Below are positions 24,576-34,900 of a stretch of 64,000 bases of DNA, piece after piece (positions within the stretch are counted from its first letter, which is position 1; each line of letters opens with the position of its first letter). The notes beneath the pieces were generated by a model. That model had not been told where the DNA came from. It did not search any database and was given only the letters and a program-made list of their open reading frames with translations. Location: assembly GCA_965220425.1 (NCBI GenBank), contig OZ244830.1, forward strand, positions 4,526,001-4,590,000, read 5' to 3'. This DNA is from Azophilus sp965220425 (GTDB taxonomy: Bacteria; Pseudomonadota; Gammaproteobacteria; Pseudomonadales; Azotimanducaceae). The position numbers and the translations under genes are program-made.

Positions 24576-26870
24576 ATTGTCCACAATCGTCCCGGTTGCC
24601 ATGGCGTCCTTCAGCAGCGCCCAGTACGGAAAGCCTGCCGGCTCGGCCAGCGTCAGCGTAAACGTCTCGTCGCCTTCCGCCGCGCTGTCGTCGATCGTCC
24701 GCACCTCGACCGTCCCCCCGTCCTGGTCGACCGGAATCGTCAGCGATCCGGATTGCGCCGGGTAATCGTCGCCCGCCACCGCCGTACCGTCCGCCAGCGT
24801 CCAGGCCACCGTCAGCGCTTCCTCGACGGCGCGCGACAGCGTCACGTCGAAGACCACAATGCCCCCTTCCACCGCCGCCGCGTCCATCACCGACACCAGC
24901 GTCTCCACCACCGCGACCTCGTCGACGATGGCCGGAGCGGCGACGCCCGCTGTATCCCGGATCGGGTTCGTCCCCGGTGTGTAGCTCACCGTCACCCGCT
25001 CACCGTGCGCCACCGGCCGGTCGAGTGTCAGCCGTACCTCCGTGCCGTTCACTACCACCGCGATGACCGAGACCGGCTCGCCACGCGAGGCGGGGTATCG
25101 CTTGCCGCGCAATGCCCCGGCAGACAGCGCTCCACTGATCGGCGCGCCCTCGATAACGACCTCGAAGTCCTCCGGTGCCGGCACGGAACTTTCATCGAGC
25201 ATTCGGTCGTATGTCAGAATAACTTCCTTGCCCTCGACAACCATCGTGTTGTCGAACGCCGGCGCCGCGTTGGCGTCCGTCGTGCCCGTGCCGGAGTCCG
25301 ACCAGTCGCCGGTGCCCTCGTCGTTCGTCGCCCGCACCTGCACGTCGTAGGACGTGCCTTCCGCCAGGCCCGTGAGCGTCGCCGTGGTGGCGGTGCCGGC
25401 GTGGTTGCCGTCATTCCAGCTCCCGCTCGTGCCCGCCCGATACCGCACGTCGTAGTCGGTGATCGCCGGGCCCGCGTTGTCCGGCGCCGACCACGTCACG
25501 TTCAGGCTCGACGCCGACGCCGCCGACACGTTGGGCGCGTCCGGCTTGCCCGGCGGGTCGGGGTCGATGTCGGGGCCACTGTCGTCGTTGTCCCGGAACT
25601 GCGACACGGTCTCCCGCGTCCTGTTCAGCGCGCGCGCCGCATTGGCGGGTCCGAGGATGGTCCCCGTGTGCTCGATGCCGGGAATCCCCATGGGATCTCC
25701 GCCACCGGGAGGCCACAACCGATCGGGATTCGAGAAGCGAAGGACCGGTTCGCAATCGAGACCGTCGCTCACGCATTGGGCCCCGTACGCCATGATCGTG
25801 TACCAGCGTGCGGAATCCGGCGCATCGGCCTCGAACGCCTCCTGATTCACGTACCCGTAGCCGTCCTCGAACGCAGCGGGGCTGCAGTACCCGGCATGGC
25901 ATTCGAGGTGCCGGTCGTGACGCAGGCCCATGATGTGCCCCAACTCGTGGGCGAACCATCGGACGTCGCTTACGCTGGCTACGCCAAGGGCCCTGTGTTC
26001 AAAGTCGGGCGAAACCTGGATCATCACGTCGGCAAACCCCCGATCGTAGTCGCCGAGCAGCATCACCACGTCGGCGGCGACTTCGTCTCGTATCGCGTGC
26101 ACGCCGTCCAGCGTTCCATCCGACCTGTCGACGAGCCGCTCCTGATCCGTGGGTGCGTCGCCTTCCGTGTGCGCGACCTCCCTTGCCGCCACCAGCGACA
26201 GCCTCTGGTTCACTCCACTCGCCGCGTAGGCGACATTCGTCTCGGCGACCATCGACTCGATCAGGGACTCCATCTCCGCCGCCCCTCCGCCGGCGAAGTC
26301 GCGGGCGGCCGGCGTATAGAAGACCGCCACGTCGATCACCGATTGCTCCTGCGGAGGGCAGAGCATGCCTCCGAAGTCGATCGTCTCCAGCCACGCCTCG
26401 AACGCCGGGTCGCGCGGCGCGCACAGGTCGACCTGCCCGGTCCACAGGGTGTGCAGCCTGGTCAGCTTCATCAACCCGGTCGGCAGGACGCCCTCCAGAT
26501 CGTTGTTGGTCAGGTTCAGCAGCTCGAGTTCCGTGAGATTCGCGATCTCCGCGGGAATCGGGCCGTGCAACCGGTTGGCGTGCAGAGACAAGATCCGGAC
26601 CCGTCCGGATGGGGTCGTCAAGAGGACGCCGTGCCAGGCCGAGAGCGGCTCCTCGCTCAACCAGTTCGTACTGGTCTTCCAGTTCGGGCCGTCGGTCGCG
26701 TGGTACAGCGCCTCCAGGGCCGCCCGGTCGGTCGCCACGCTGCCTGAGTTCGTCGGCTGTGCATCGGCGTGGTTCCAGAGCAGCGGGAACAGGAGGGCCA
26801 GCGTAAGGAGCAGCAGCCTCTTTCCTGTCCGCACCGCGCGGCGGCCGCGCTCCGGCACTCGGCGCTCCAT
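23541..26870 (-). CDS. Exported LRR-metzincin protease with shared C-terminal cassette (giant family, member A)
   Basis: 1109-aa Sec-exported protein. ATG 26870 places a signal peptide (LLLLTLALLFPLLW core) at residues 18-38; longer frames run into the next gene. Order: plant-type leucine-rich repeats (about 43-150, ALEALYHATDGPNW onward), an M12/reprolysin-like metzincin (about 180-430) with HELGHIMGLRHD at 308-319 and Met-turn TIMAYGAQC, FN3 (437-527), SwmB-like (535-645), Calx-beta (655-763), Gly-rich linker (764-780), Ig/cadherin-like domain (781-873) and two related beta modules (874-1109). The protease should be active on proteins outside the cell. The prodomain usual for this family is absent. 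From about residue 513 to the end it appears nearly identical to the C-terminus of the gene at 58399-64000. Confidence 0.85.
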   Translation of the reverse strand: MERRVPERGRRAVRTGKRLLLLTLALLFPLLWNHADAQPTNSGSVATDRAALEALYHATDGPNWKTSTNWLSEEPLSAWHGVLLTTPSGRVRILSLHANRLHGPIPAEIANLTELELLNLTNNDLEGVLPTGLMKLTRLHTLWTGQVDLCAPRDPAFEAWLETIDFGGMLCPPQEQSVIDVAVFYTPAARDFAGGGAAEMESLIESMVAETNVAYAASGVNQRLSLVAAREVAHTEGDAPTDQERLVDRSDGTLDGVHAIRDEVAADVVMLLGDYDRGFADVMIQVSPDFEHRALGVASVSDVRWFAHELGHIMGLRHDRHLECHAGYCSPAAFEDGYGYVNQEAFEADAPDSARWYTIMAYGAQCVSDGLDCEPVLRFSNPDRLWPPGGGDPMGIPGIEHTGTILGPANAARALNRTRETVSQFRDNDDSGPDIDPDPPGKPDAPNVSAASASSLNVTWSAPDNAGPAITDYDVRYRAGTSGSWNDGNHAGTATTATLTGLAEGTSYDVQVRATNDEGTGDWSDSGTGTTDANAAPAFDNTMVVEGKEVILTYDRMLDESSVPAPEDFEVVIEGAPISGALSAGALRGKRYPASRGEPVSVIAVVVNGTEVRLTLDRPVAHGERVTVSYTPGTNPIRDTAGVAAPAIVDEVAVVETLVSVMDAAAVEGGIVVFDVTLSRAVEEALTVAWTLADGTAVAGDDYPAQSGSLTIPVDQDGGTVEVRTIDDSAAEGDETFTLTLAEPAGFPYWALLKDAMATGTIVDNDGGGGTGGGGSGGGAANRPPVVEREIEDQTLDAGEVLELDIRLNFYDRDQRALDYTAESADASVATVEVDRNGVLTIRGVSRGVTAITVTVADRRDERASDTFLVAVEGPALVALLPRASDPVREGFVRVINHAAEAGEVTIEAVDDTGMRLGPITLSVDAGATAHFNSGDLEDGNADKGLPTGVGSGEGDWRLVLDSDLDFEALSYIRTADGFLTAMHDTVPVRDGAYEVAIFNPGSNPNQVSGLRLVNLGAEDAQVTITGIDDAGVSPGSTVALTVPSGASRTIAAADLEAGADGFAGALGDGAGKWRLRVESDQPIVVMSLLSSPTGHLTNLSSAPDRRGN

Positions 26871-27214
26871 GGCCGCTACCGGCGACAGCCTCCCGAAAAC
26901 GCGGACCCGTCGGCGCTCGGCGCGTACGCCGGGTTCTCTGGCCGCCACGATCGCCGGCGTTCCGTCCGCGTCCGCGATCCCGGCCACCGACGCCTCGAGC
27001 GTCTCGCCCACCAGGAGCGAACCGCCGATCGTCGGCCGTCCCGCCGCCGGCGCGTTCGGCGTCTCGTTGGCCACGGGCTCGTCCCCGAGTGAGGTCGCCG
27101 CCGTTCCCGCTCCCCGGGTGAACGCGAGCCGGTCAGCTTGTGATCGAGAACGAGTGGCTGAAAAAAAACCATGCGGCGTCCGTCCTCCTGCACATGCAGC
27201 CGCACCCTGGCGCC
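26871..27214 (-). pseudogene. Ig-like domain remnant between two giant genes
   Basis: In frame with the gene downstream, 26947-27075 encodes GRPTIGGSLLVGETLEASV followed by GIADADGTP, a well-known bacterial Ig-like repeat pattern. It is preceded and followed by arginine-rich, non-domain sequence. No start or full domain is visible. It is most simply a leftover of a larger exported protein removed by rearrangement. Confidence 0.5.
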
Positions 27215-28960
27215 TCAGTTGCCGCCCCGGTCGGGCGCGCTCGACAGGTTCGTCAGGTGCCCGGTCGGGCTCGACAAGAGGCTCATGACGATGACGGGCT
27301 GGGCCGAAGTCACCGCCAGGCGCCACTTGCCCACACCGTCGCCGAGCGCGCCGGCGAACCCGTCCGCACCGGCCTCCAGGTCGGCCGCTTCGATCGTGCG
27401 CGAGGCGCCCGCCGGCACCGTCACCGTCACCGGAGCGCCCGGTGATGCGCCGGCGTCGTCGATGCCGGTGATCGTCACCTGCGCGTCCTCGGCGCCCGGG
27501 TTGACCAGCCGCAGCCGGCTCACCTGGTTCGGGTTGCTGCCCGGATTGAAGATCGCCACACGGCGCTCGCCCAACAACACCGGCGCCACCTCGTGCATCG
27601 ACGTCAAGAACCCGTCCGCCGCGCGGATGTAGGCGAGCACCTCGATGTCGAGGTCGCTCGACAGTACGAGGCGCCAGTCGCCCACACCGGGCCCGGTGCT
27701 GCCGGCAAGGCCCTTCTCGGCGTTGCCCAGTTCCAGGTCGTCCGAGTTGAAGTGCCGCGTTTGTTTGGCATCGAGTGCGAGGGTTACGGGAGGATAAGAG
27801 AGGTCGCTGTCATCGAACGCCTCGATCGACACCGTGCCGGACGCCTCGGCGCGGTTGACCACCCGCACGAACCCCTGGCGCCCCCGCGGGTCGGACGCCG
27901 ACGGGAACAGCGGCGCCACATGAACGCCGGGCTCGTCATCCGGCGTCCTCGGAACCGTCGAGAGATTGGTGAGGTGGCCGGTCGGACTCGACAGCAGGCT
28001 CATGGCCACGACCGGCCCGGTCGCGGTCACGGTCAGCCGCCACTTGCCCACGCCGTCGCCGAGCGCGCCCGCCACGCCCACACCCGACTCCAGCTCCGTG
28101 GCCGTCAGCGTCGTCGACCGGCCGGCCGGGAGGTCGAACCCGACCGTCGTCCCGGGCGAGGCGCCGGCGTCGTCGATGCCGGTAATCGTCACCTGCGCGT
28201 CCTCGGCGCCCGGGTTGACCAGCCGCAGCCGGCTCACCTGGTTCGGATTGCTGCCCGGGTTGAAGATCGCCACCCGGTAGCGGCCGTCGCGCATCGGCGC
28301 CACGTCGTGCATGCTGGTGAGGAAACCGTCCCCGGCGCGGATGTAGGAGAGCACCTCGAAGTCGAGGTCGCTGTCCAGCACCAGGCGCCAGTCGCCCTCG
28401 CCCGGGCCCACCCCCTCGGGCAGCCCCTTCTCGGCGTTGCCGTCCTCCAGGTCGCCGGAGTTGAAATGCACGGTCGCGCCGGCGTCCACCGAAAGCGCGA
28501 CCGGGCCGCGCCGCACGCCCGTATCGTCGACCGCCTCGATGGTCACCTCGCCGGCCTTGGCGTCGTGATTGATCACGCGCACGAAGCCCTCGCGCACCGG
28601 GTCCGCCGCCCGCGGCACCAGCGCCACGAGCGCCGGGCCCCTGACCGTCACCAAAAAGGTGTCGGAGGCCCGCTCGTCGCGCCGGTCCGCGGCCGTCACC
28701 GTGACCGCCGTCACGCCGCGCTTCACGCCCCGGATGGTCAGCAAGGCATTGCGGTCCACCTCGACCGCCGCCACCGACGCGTCGGCCGACTCCACCGTGT
28801 AGTCCAGCGCCCGCTGGTCGCGGTCGTAGAAGTTGAGCCGGATGTCCAGTTCGAGGACCTCCCCGACATCCAGCGCCTGATCGTCGATCTCCCGCTCCAC
28901 CACCGGCGGGCGATTCGCGGCGCCGCCGCCGCTGCCGCCTCCGCCGGTACCGCCGCCGAC
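27215..28960 (-). repeat. C-terminal cassette, copy 2 (beta-module pair duplicated)
   Basis: Same linker and Ig/cadherin domain as the other copies, but the beta-module pair occurs twice. SSPTGHLTNLS appears near 27960 and again near the stop at 27215, separated by a short acidic linker. Confidence 0.85.
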
Positions 28961-31900
28961 GTCATTGTCCACAATCGTCCCGGTTGCCATGGCGTCCTTC
29001 AGCAGCGCCCAGTGCGGGAAGTCCGCCGGCTCCGTCAGCGTCAACGTGAAGGTCTCGGTGCTTTCCACCGCGGCGTCCTCTGCCGTCGGCACCGCGATCG
29101 TGCCGGCGGGCTCTCCGGGCCCGATCGTGAGCGACCCGGCGAGGGGCCCGGTGTAGTCCGCGCCGGGCGCCGCGCTGCCCGCCGTCAGTGCCCAGCCCAC
29201 CGTCACGGGGCTCGCCACGGCCGGCGACAGCGTCACCGGGAAGGTCACGTCGTCGCCCTCGTCCGCCCGCGCGTCGGCCACCGACAACGCCGTCTCCACG
29301 GCCGCCTCGTTGCCGAGCGGCGGCACGGCCATGCCCTGCCGGTCCCGCAGCGGCGCCGCTCCCGGCGTGTAGCTCACCGTCACGCGCATCCCGTGCGGGA
29401 CCTCCCGGCCCAGCGTCAGCACGACGGCCGCGCCGCGCACCTCGACCGCCGTCACCGCCAACGTCGTGCCGCGCACCCCGGCCGCCGACGCCGCCAGCGG
29501 CCGGCCGCCGGCACCGGAACCCGCGTACCGGCCCACTCCCGTCAGGGGTGTGCCCGCGCCGTCGTCGAGAACGACGGTGAAGTCTTCCGGCGCCGGCACG
29601 GACGACTCGTCGAGCAGGCGGTCGAAGCGCAGTTCCAGTTCAGCCCCCTTGACCATCGCCACGTCGAGCGCCGGCGGGTCGAACAGGGGATCCGCGTCCG
29701 TCGCACCGTTGCCGGACGCCGACCAGTCGCCCGTGCCCTCGTCGTTCGTCGCCCGCACCTGCACGTCGTAGGACGTGCCGTCCGCCAGACCCGTGATCGT
29801 CGCCGACCGCGTCGTGATCGTCGTGCCGGTCACCTCCGTCCAGCTCCCCTCCGGCGAGGTCGTCCGGTGGCGGTAGTCGTAGTCGGTGATCGCCGGACCA
29901 TGGTTGGCCGGCGCCGACCAGCTCACGCTCAGGCTCGTCACCGACGCCGAGGACACCGACGGCGCCGACGGCGCGGCGGGCTTCTCGCCGGCCACGTCGG
30001 TCACCGTCACCGTGATCGTCTGCGTCGCCGTCTTCTCCCGCGTGCCTGTGCCGCTGGTGGCCTGCACCTCCACCATGTAGGTGTTGTTGGTGCCCTGGTC
30101 CTTCGCGTCCTCGAAGTTGGGGGCATCTCTGAACTCCAGATGCCCGGACGACGCGATGACCAAGAAGAACGCCTGGTCCGCGCCGCCGGTGATGTCGTAG
30201 CGCTCGATCTTGTCCTCCGAATCGCTGTCCTCCGCCCGCACCATGGTCACCTCCGTGCCGTTCTCCGCCGCGTCGAACGCCGCATCGGAGCTGAACGCCG
30301 GCGCTGCGTTGGCGTCGGTCGCGCCGCTGCCCGAGTCCGACCACGCGCCCGTGCCGTCGCCGTTCGTCGCCCGCACCTGCACCTGGTGGGACGTGTCCTC
30401 CGCCAGACCCGTGAGCGTCGCCGTGATGGCCGTGCCGTTGTGGCCCGCGTCCGTCCAGTCGCCGCTCGTGCCCGCCCGATACTGCACGTCGTAGTCGGTG
30501 ATCGCCGGGCCCGCGTTCGACGGCGCCGACCAGTTCACCGTCAGGCTCGTCACCGACGCCGACGACACGTTCGGCGCAGCCGGCTTGCCCGGCGCCTCGC
30601 CGCCCACGTCGGTCACCGTCACCGTGACCGTCTGCGTCGCCGTCTTCTCGCGCGTCCCCGCGCCGCTGGTGGCCTGCACCGTCACCACGTACTGGTTGTT
30701 CGTGTCCTGGTCCTGCGCGTCTTCGAAGTTGGGGGCATCTCTGAACTCCAGATCCCCCGACGACGCGATGACCATGAACAACGCCTGGTCCGCGCCGCCG
30801 GTGATGTCGTAGCGCTCGATCTTGTCCTCCGAGTCGCTGTCCGACGCCACCACCGTACCCGCCGCAGTCTGGTTCTCCGCCGCGTCGAACGTCGCCGAAG
30901 AGCTGAACGACGGCGCCGCGTTGGCGTCGGTCGCGCCGCTGCCCGAGTCCGACCACGAGCCCGTGCCCTCGTCGTTCGTCGCCCGCACCTGCACCTGGTG
31001 GGACGTGTCCTCCGCCAGACTCGTGAGCGTCGCCGTGATGGCCGTGCCGTTGTGGCCCGCGTCCGTCCAGTCGCCGCTCGTGCCCGCCCGATACTGCACG
31101 TCGTAGTCGGTGATCGCCGGGCCCGCGTTGTCCGGCGCCGCCCACGTCACCGTCAGGCTCGTCACCGACGCCGACGACACGTTCGGCGCGTCCGGCTTGC
31201 CCGGCGCCTCGCCGCCCGCGTCCGTCACCGTCACCGTGACCGTCTGCGTCGCCGTCTTCTCGCGCACGCCCGCGCCGCTGGTGGCCCGCACCGTCACCAC
31301 GTAGTCGTTGTCGGTGTCGGAATCCTCGGCGTCCTCGAAGTTCGGCGCCGTCTTGAATGTCAGCGCCCCCGAGGTCGCCCCGATCGAGAAGAACGCCCGG
31401 TCCGCGCCGCCGGTGATCGCGTAGCCGGTGATGTTGTCGTCCGTGTCGCCGTCCGAGGCCTCTACCGTGCCCGCCACCGTCTGGTTCTCGGCGGCGCTGA
31501 AGGTCGCCGAAGAGTCGAACGACGGCGCCGCGTTGGCGTCCGTCGACTCCGTGCCCGAGTCCGACCAGTCGCCGGTGCCCTCGTCGTTGGTCGCCCGCAC
31601 CTGCACGTCGTAGGCCGTGCCGTCCGCCAGACCCGTGATCGTCGCCGACAGCGCCGTGATCGCCGTGTCCGTGACCTCCGTCCAACTCCCGTCCGGCGAC
31701 GTCCGGTGGCGGTAGTCGTAGTCGGTGATCGCCGGGCCCGCGTTGACCGGCGCCGTCCAGCTCACGCTCAGGCTGGTCGCCGACGCCGCCGACACGTTCG
31801 GCGCGGCCGGCTTGCCCGGCGCCTCGCCGGCCACGTCGGTCACCGTCACCGTGATCGTCTGGGTGGCGGTCTTCTCGCGCTCGACGGCGCCGCTGGTCGC

Positions 31901-34900
31901 CGTCACTACCACCACGTACTGGTTGTTGCCGGCGGCATTGGCCGGATCGACGCTCACAATGTCCTTGGCGTCCTCGTAGTTCGGCGCCGTGTCGAACGTC
32001 AGCACGCCGGAGGTCGCCCCGATCGAGAAGAAACCCTGGTCCGCGCCGCCGGTGAGCGCGTAGCCGGTGATGTTGTCGTCCGTGTCGTCGTCCGACGCCT
32101 CTACCGTGCCCGCCGTGGTCTGGTTCTCCGCCGCGTTGAATGTTGACGGCGAGTCGAACGACGGCGCCGCGTTCGCGTCCGTCGAACCCATGCCGGAGTC
32201 CGACCAGTCGCCGGTGCCCTCGTCGTTCGTCGCCCGCGCCTGCACGTCGTAGGCCGTGCCGTCCGCCAGACCCGCGATCGTCGCCGACAGCGTCGTGCTC
32301 GTCGTGCCCGTGACCTCCGTCCAGTTCCCCGCCGGCGACGTCCGGTGGCGGTGGTCGTAGTCGGTGATCGGCGGACCCGCGTTGGAAGGCGCCGACCAGC
32401 TCACGCTCAGGCTCGTCGCCGACGCCGCCGACACGTTCGGCGCGGCCGGCTTGCCTGGCGCCTCCGTGTTCACGTCGGTCACCGTCACCGTGATCGTCTG
32501 CGTCGCCGTCTTCTCGCGCTCGCCCGCGCCACTGCTCGCCGTCACTACCACCACGTACTGGTTGTTGGTGTCCTGGTCCTGCGCGTCCTCGAAGTTGGGC
32601 GCCGCGTCGAACGTCAGGGCGCCGTCCGTTGCCCCGATCGAGAAGAAACTCTCGTCCGCGCCGCCGGTGATCGCGTAGCCGGTCACGTCGTCACCCGCGT
32701 CGCCGTCCGACGCCTCCACCGTGCCCGCCGTGGTCTGGTTCTCGGCGGCGTCGAACGTCGCCGATGAGCTGAACGCCGGCGCCGCGTTGGCGTCCGTCGA
32801 ACCCGTGCCCGAGTCCGACCACTCGCCCGTGCCCTCGTCGTTGGTCGCCCGCACCTGCACGTCGTAGGACGTGCCGTCCGCCAGACCCGTGATCGTCGCC
32901 GACAGCGCCGTGCTGGTCGTGCCCGTGACCTCCGTCCAGTTCCCCGCCGGCGACGTCCGGTGGCGGTGGTCGTAGTCGGTGATCGCCGGGCCGGCGTTGG
33001 CCGGCGCCGACCAGCTCACCGTCAGGCTCGTCGCCGACGCCGCCGACACGTTCGGCGCGGCCGGCTTGCCCGGCGCCTCGCCGGCCACGTCGGTCACCGT
33101 CACCGTGATCGTCTGCGTCGCCGTCTTCTCGCGCTCGCCCGCGCCGCTGCTCGCCGTCACTACCACCACGTACTGGTTGTTGCCGGCGGCATTGGCCGGA
33201 TCGACGCTCACAATGTCCTTGGCGTCCTCGTAGTTCGGCGCCGAGTTGAACGTCAGGGCGCCGCTCGTCGCCCCGATCGAGAAGAAGCCCTGGTCCGCGC
33301 CGCCGGTGAGCGCGTAGCCGGTGACGTTGTCGCCCGTGTCGCCGTCCGACGCCTCCACCGTGCCCGCCGTGGTCTGGTTCTCGGCGGCGTCGAACGTCGC
33401 CGATGAGCTGAACGCCGGCGCCGCGTTGGCGTCCGTCGAACCCGTGCCCGAGTCCGACCACTCGCCCGTGCCCTCGTCGTTGGTCGCCCGCACCTGCACG
33501 TCGTAGGCCGTGCCGTCCGCCAGGCCCGCGATCGTCGCCGTGGTGTCCGTGATCGTCGTGCCGGTCACCTCCGTCCAGTTCCCCGTCGGCGACGTCGTCC
33601 GGTGGCGGTAGTCGTAGTCGGTGATCGCCGGGCCGGCGTTCGACGGCGCCGTCCAGCTCACCGTCAGGCTCGTCGCCGACGCCGACGACACGTTCGGCGC
33701 GGCCGGCTTGCCCGGCGCCTCGCCGGCCACGTCGGTCACCGTCACGGTGATCGTTTGCGTCGCCGTCTTCTCGCGCTCGACGGCGCCGCTGGTCGCCGTC
33801 ACTACCACCACGTACTGGTTGTTGCCGGCGGCATTGGCCGGATCGACACTCTCAATGTCCTTGGCGTCCTCGAAGTTCGGCGCCGACTTGAAGGTCAGGG
33901 CGCCGTCCGTCGCCCCGATCTCGAACAGCGCCTGGTCCGCCCCGCCGGTGATCGCGTAGTCGGTGACGTTGTCGCCCGCATCGCCGTCCGACGCCTCCAC
34001 CTCGCCCGCCACCGTCTGGTTCTCGGCGGCGCTGAAGGTCGCCGAGGAGTCGAACGACGGCGCCGCGTTCGCGTCCGTCGAATCCGTGCCCGAGTCCGAC
34101 CAGTCGCCGGTGCCCTCGTCGTTGGTCGCCCGCACCTGCACGTCGTAGGCCGTGCCGTCCGCCAGGCCCGCGATCGTCGCCGACAGCGCCGTGATCGCCG
34201 TGTCCGTGACCTCCGTCCAGTTCCCGTCCGGCGACGTCCGGTGGCGGTGGTCGTAGTCGGTGATCGGCGGGCCCGCGTTGGCCGGCGCCGTCCAGCTCAC
34301 CGTCAGGCTCGTCGCCGACGCCGACGACACGTTCGGCGCGGCCGGCTTGCCCGGCGCCTCGCCGGCCACGTCGGTCACCGTCACGGTGATCGTTTGCGTC
34401 GCCGTCTTCTCGCGCTCGACGGCGCCGCTGGTCGCCGTCACTACCACCACGTACTGGTTGTTGCCGGCGGCATTGGCCGGATCGACACTCTCAATGTCCT
34501 TGGCGTCCTCGAAGTTCGGCGCTGACTGGAACGTCAGTACGCCGCTCGTCGCACCGATCGAGAAGAACGCCCGGTCCGCGCCGCCGGTGAGCGCGTAGCC
34601 GGTGATGTTGTCGTCCGTGTCGCTGTCCGACGCGCGCACCGTGCCCGCCTCGGTCTGGTTCTCGGCGGCGCTGAAGGTCGCCGAAGAGTCGAACGACGGC
34701 GCCGCGTTGGCGTCCGTCGACTCCGTGCCCGAGTCCGACCAGTCGCCGGTGCCCTCGTCGTTCGTCGCCCGCACCTGCACGTCGTAGGACGTGCCGTCCG
34801 CCAGGCCCGTGATCGTCGCCGACAGCGCCGTGCTCGTCGTGCCCGTCACCTCCGTCCAACTCCCGTCCGGCGATGTCCGGTGGCGGTGGTCGTAGTCGGT

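Noticed and set aside
23919..26747. Long plus-strand frame opposite member A
   Set aside because: Arg/His-rich antisense shadow; the minus strand has a signal peptide, HELGH motif and FN3/Calx-beta domains.
26871..27326. Longer N-terminus for member A, starting inside the next giant gene
   Set aside because: It would put a signal peptide about 170 residues inside the protein and overlap the 3' end of the neighbour by about 110 nt.
27593..32146. Long plus-strand open frame (about 1500 codons) opposite the FN3-cadherin array
   Set aside because: It is antisense to a repeat-rich, high-GC gene with few stops. The translation is Arg/His/Val-rich, has no domain, and repeats only because the sense strand repeats.
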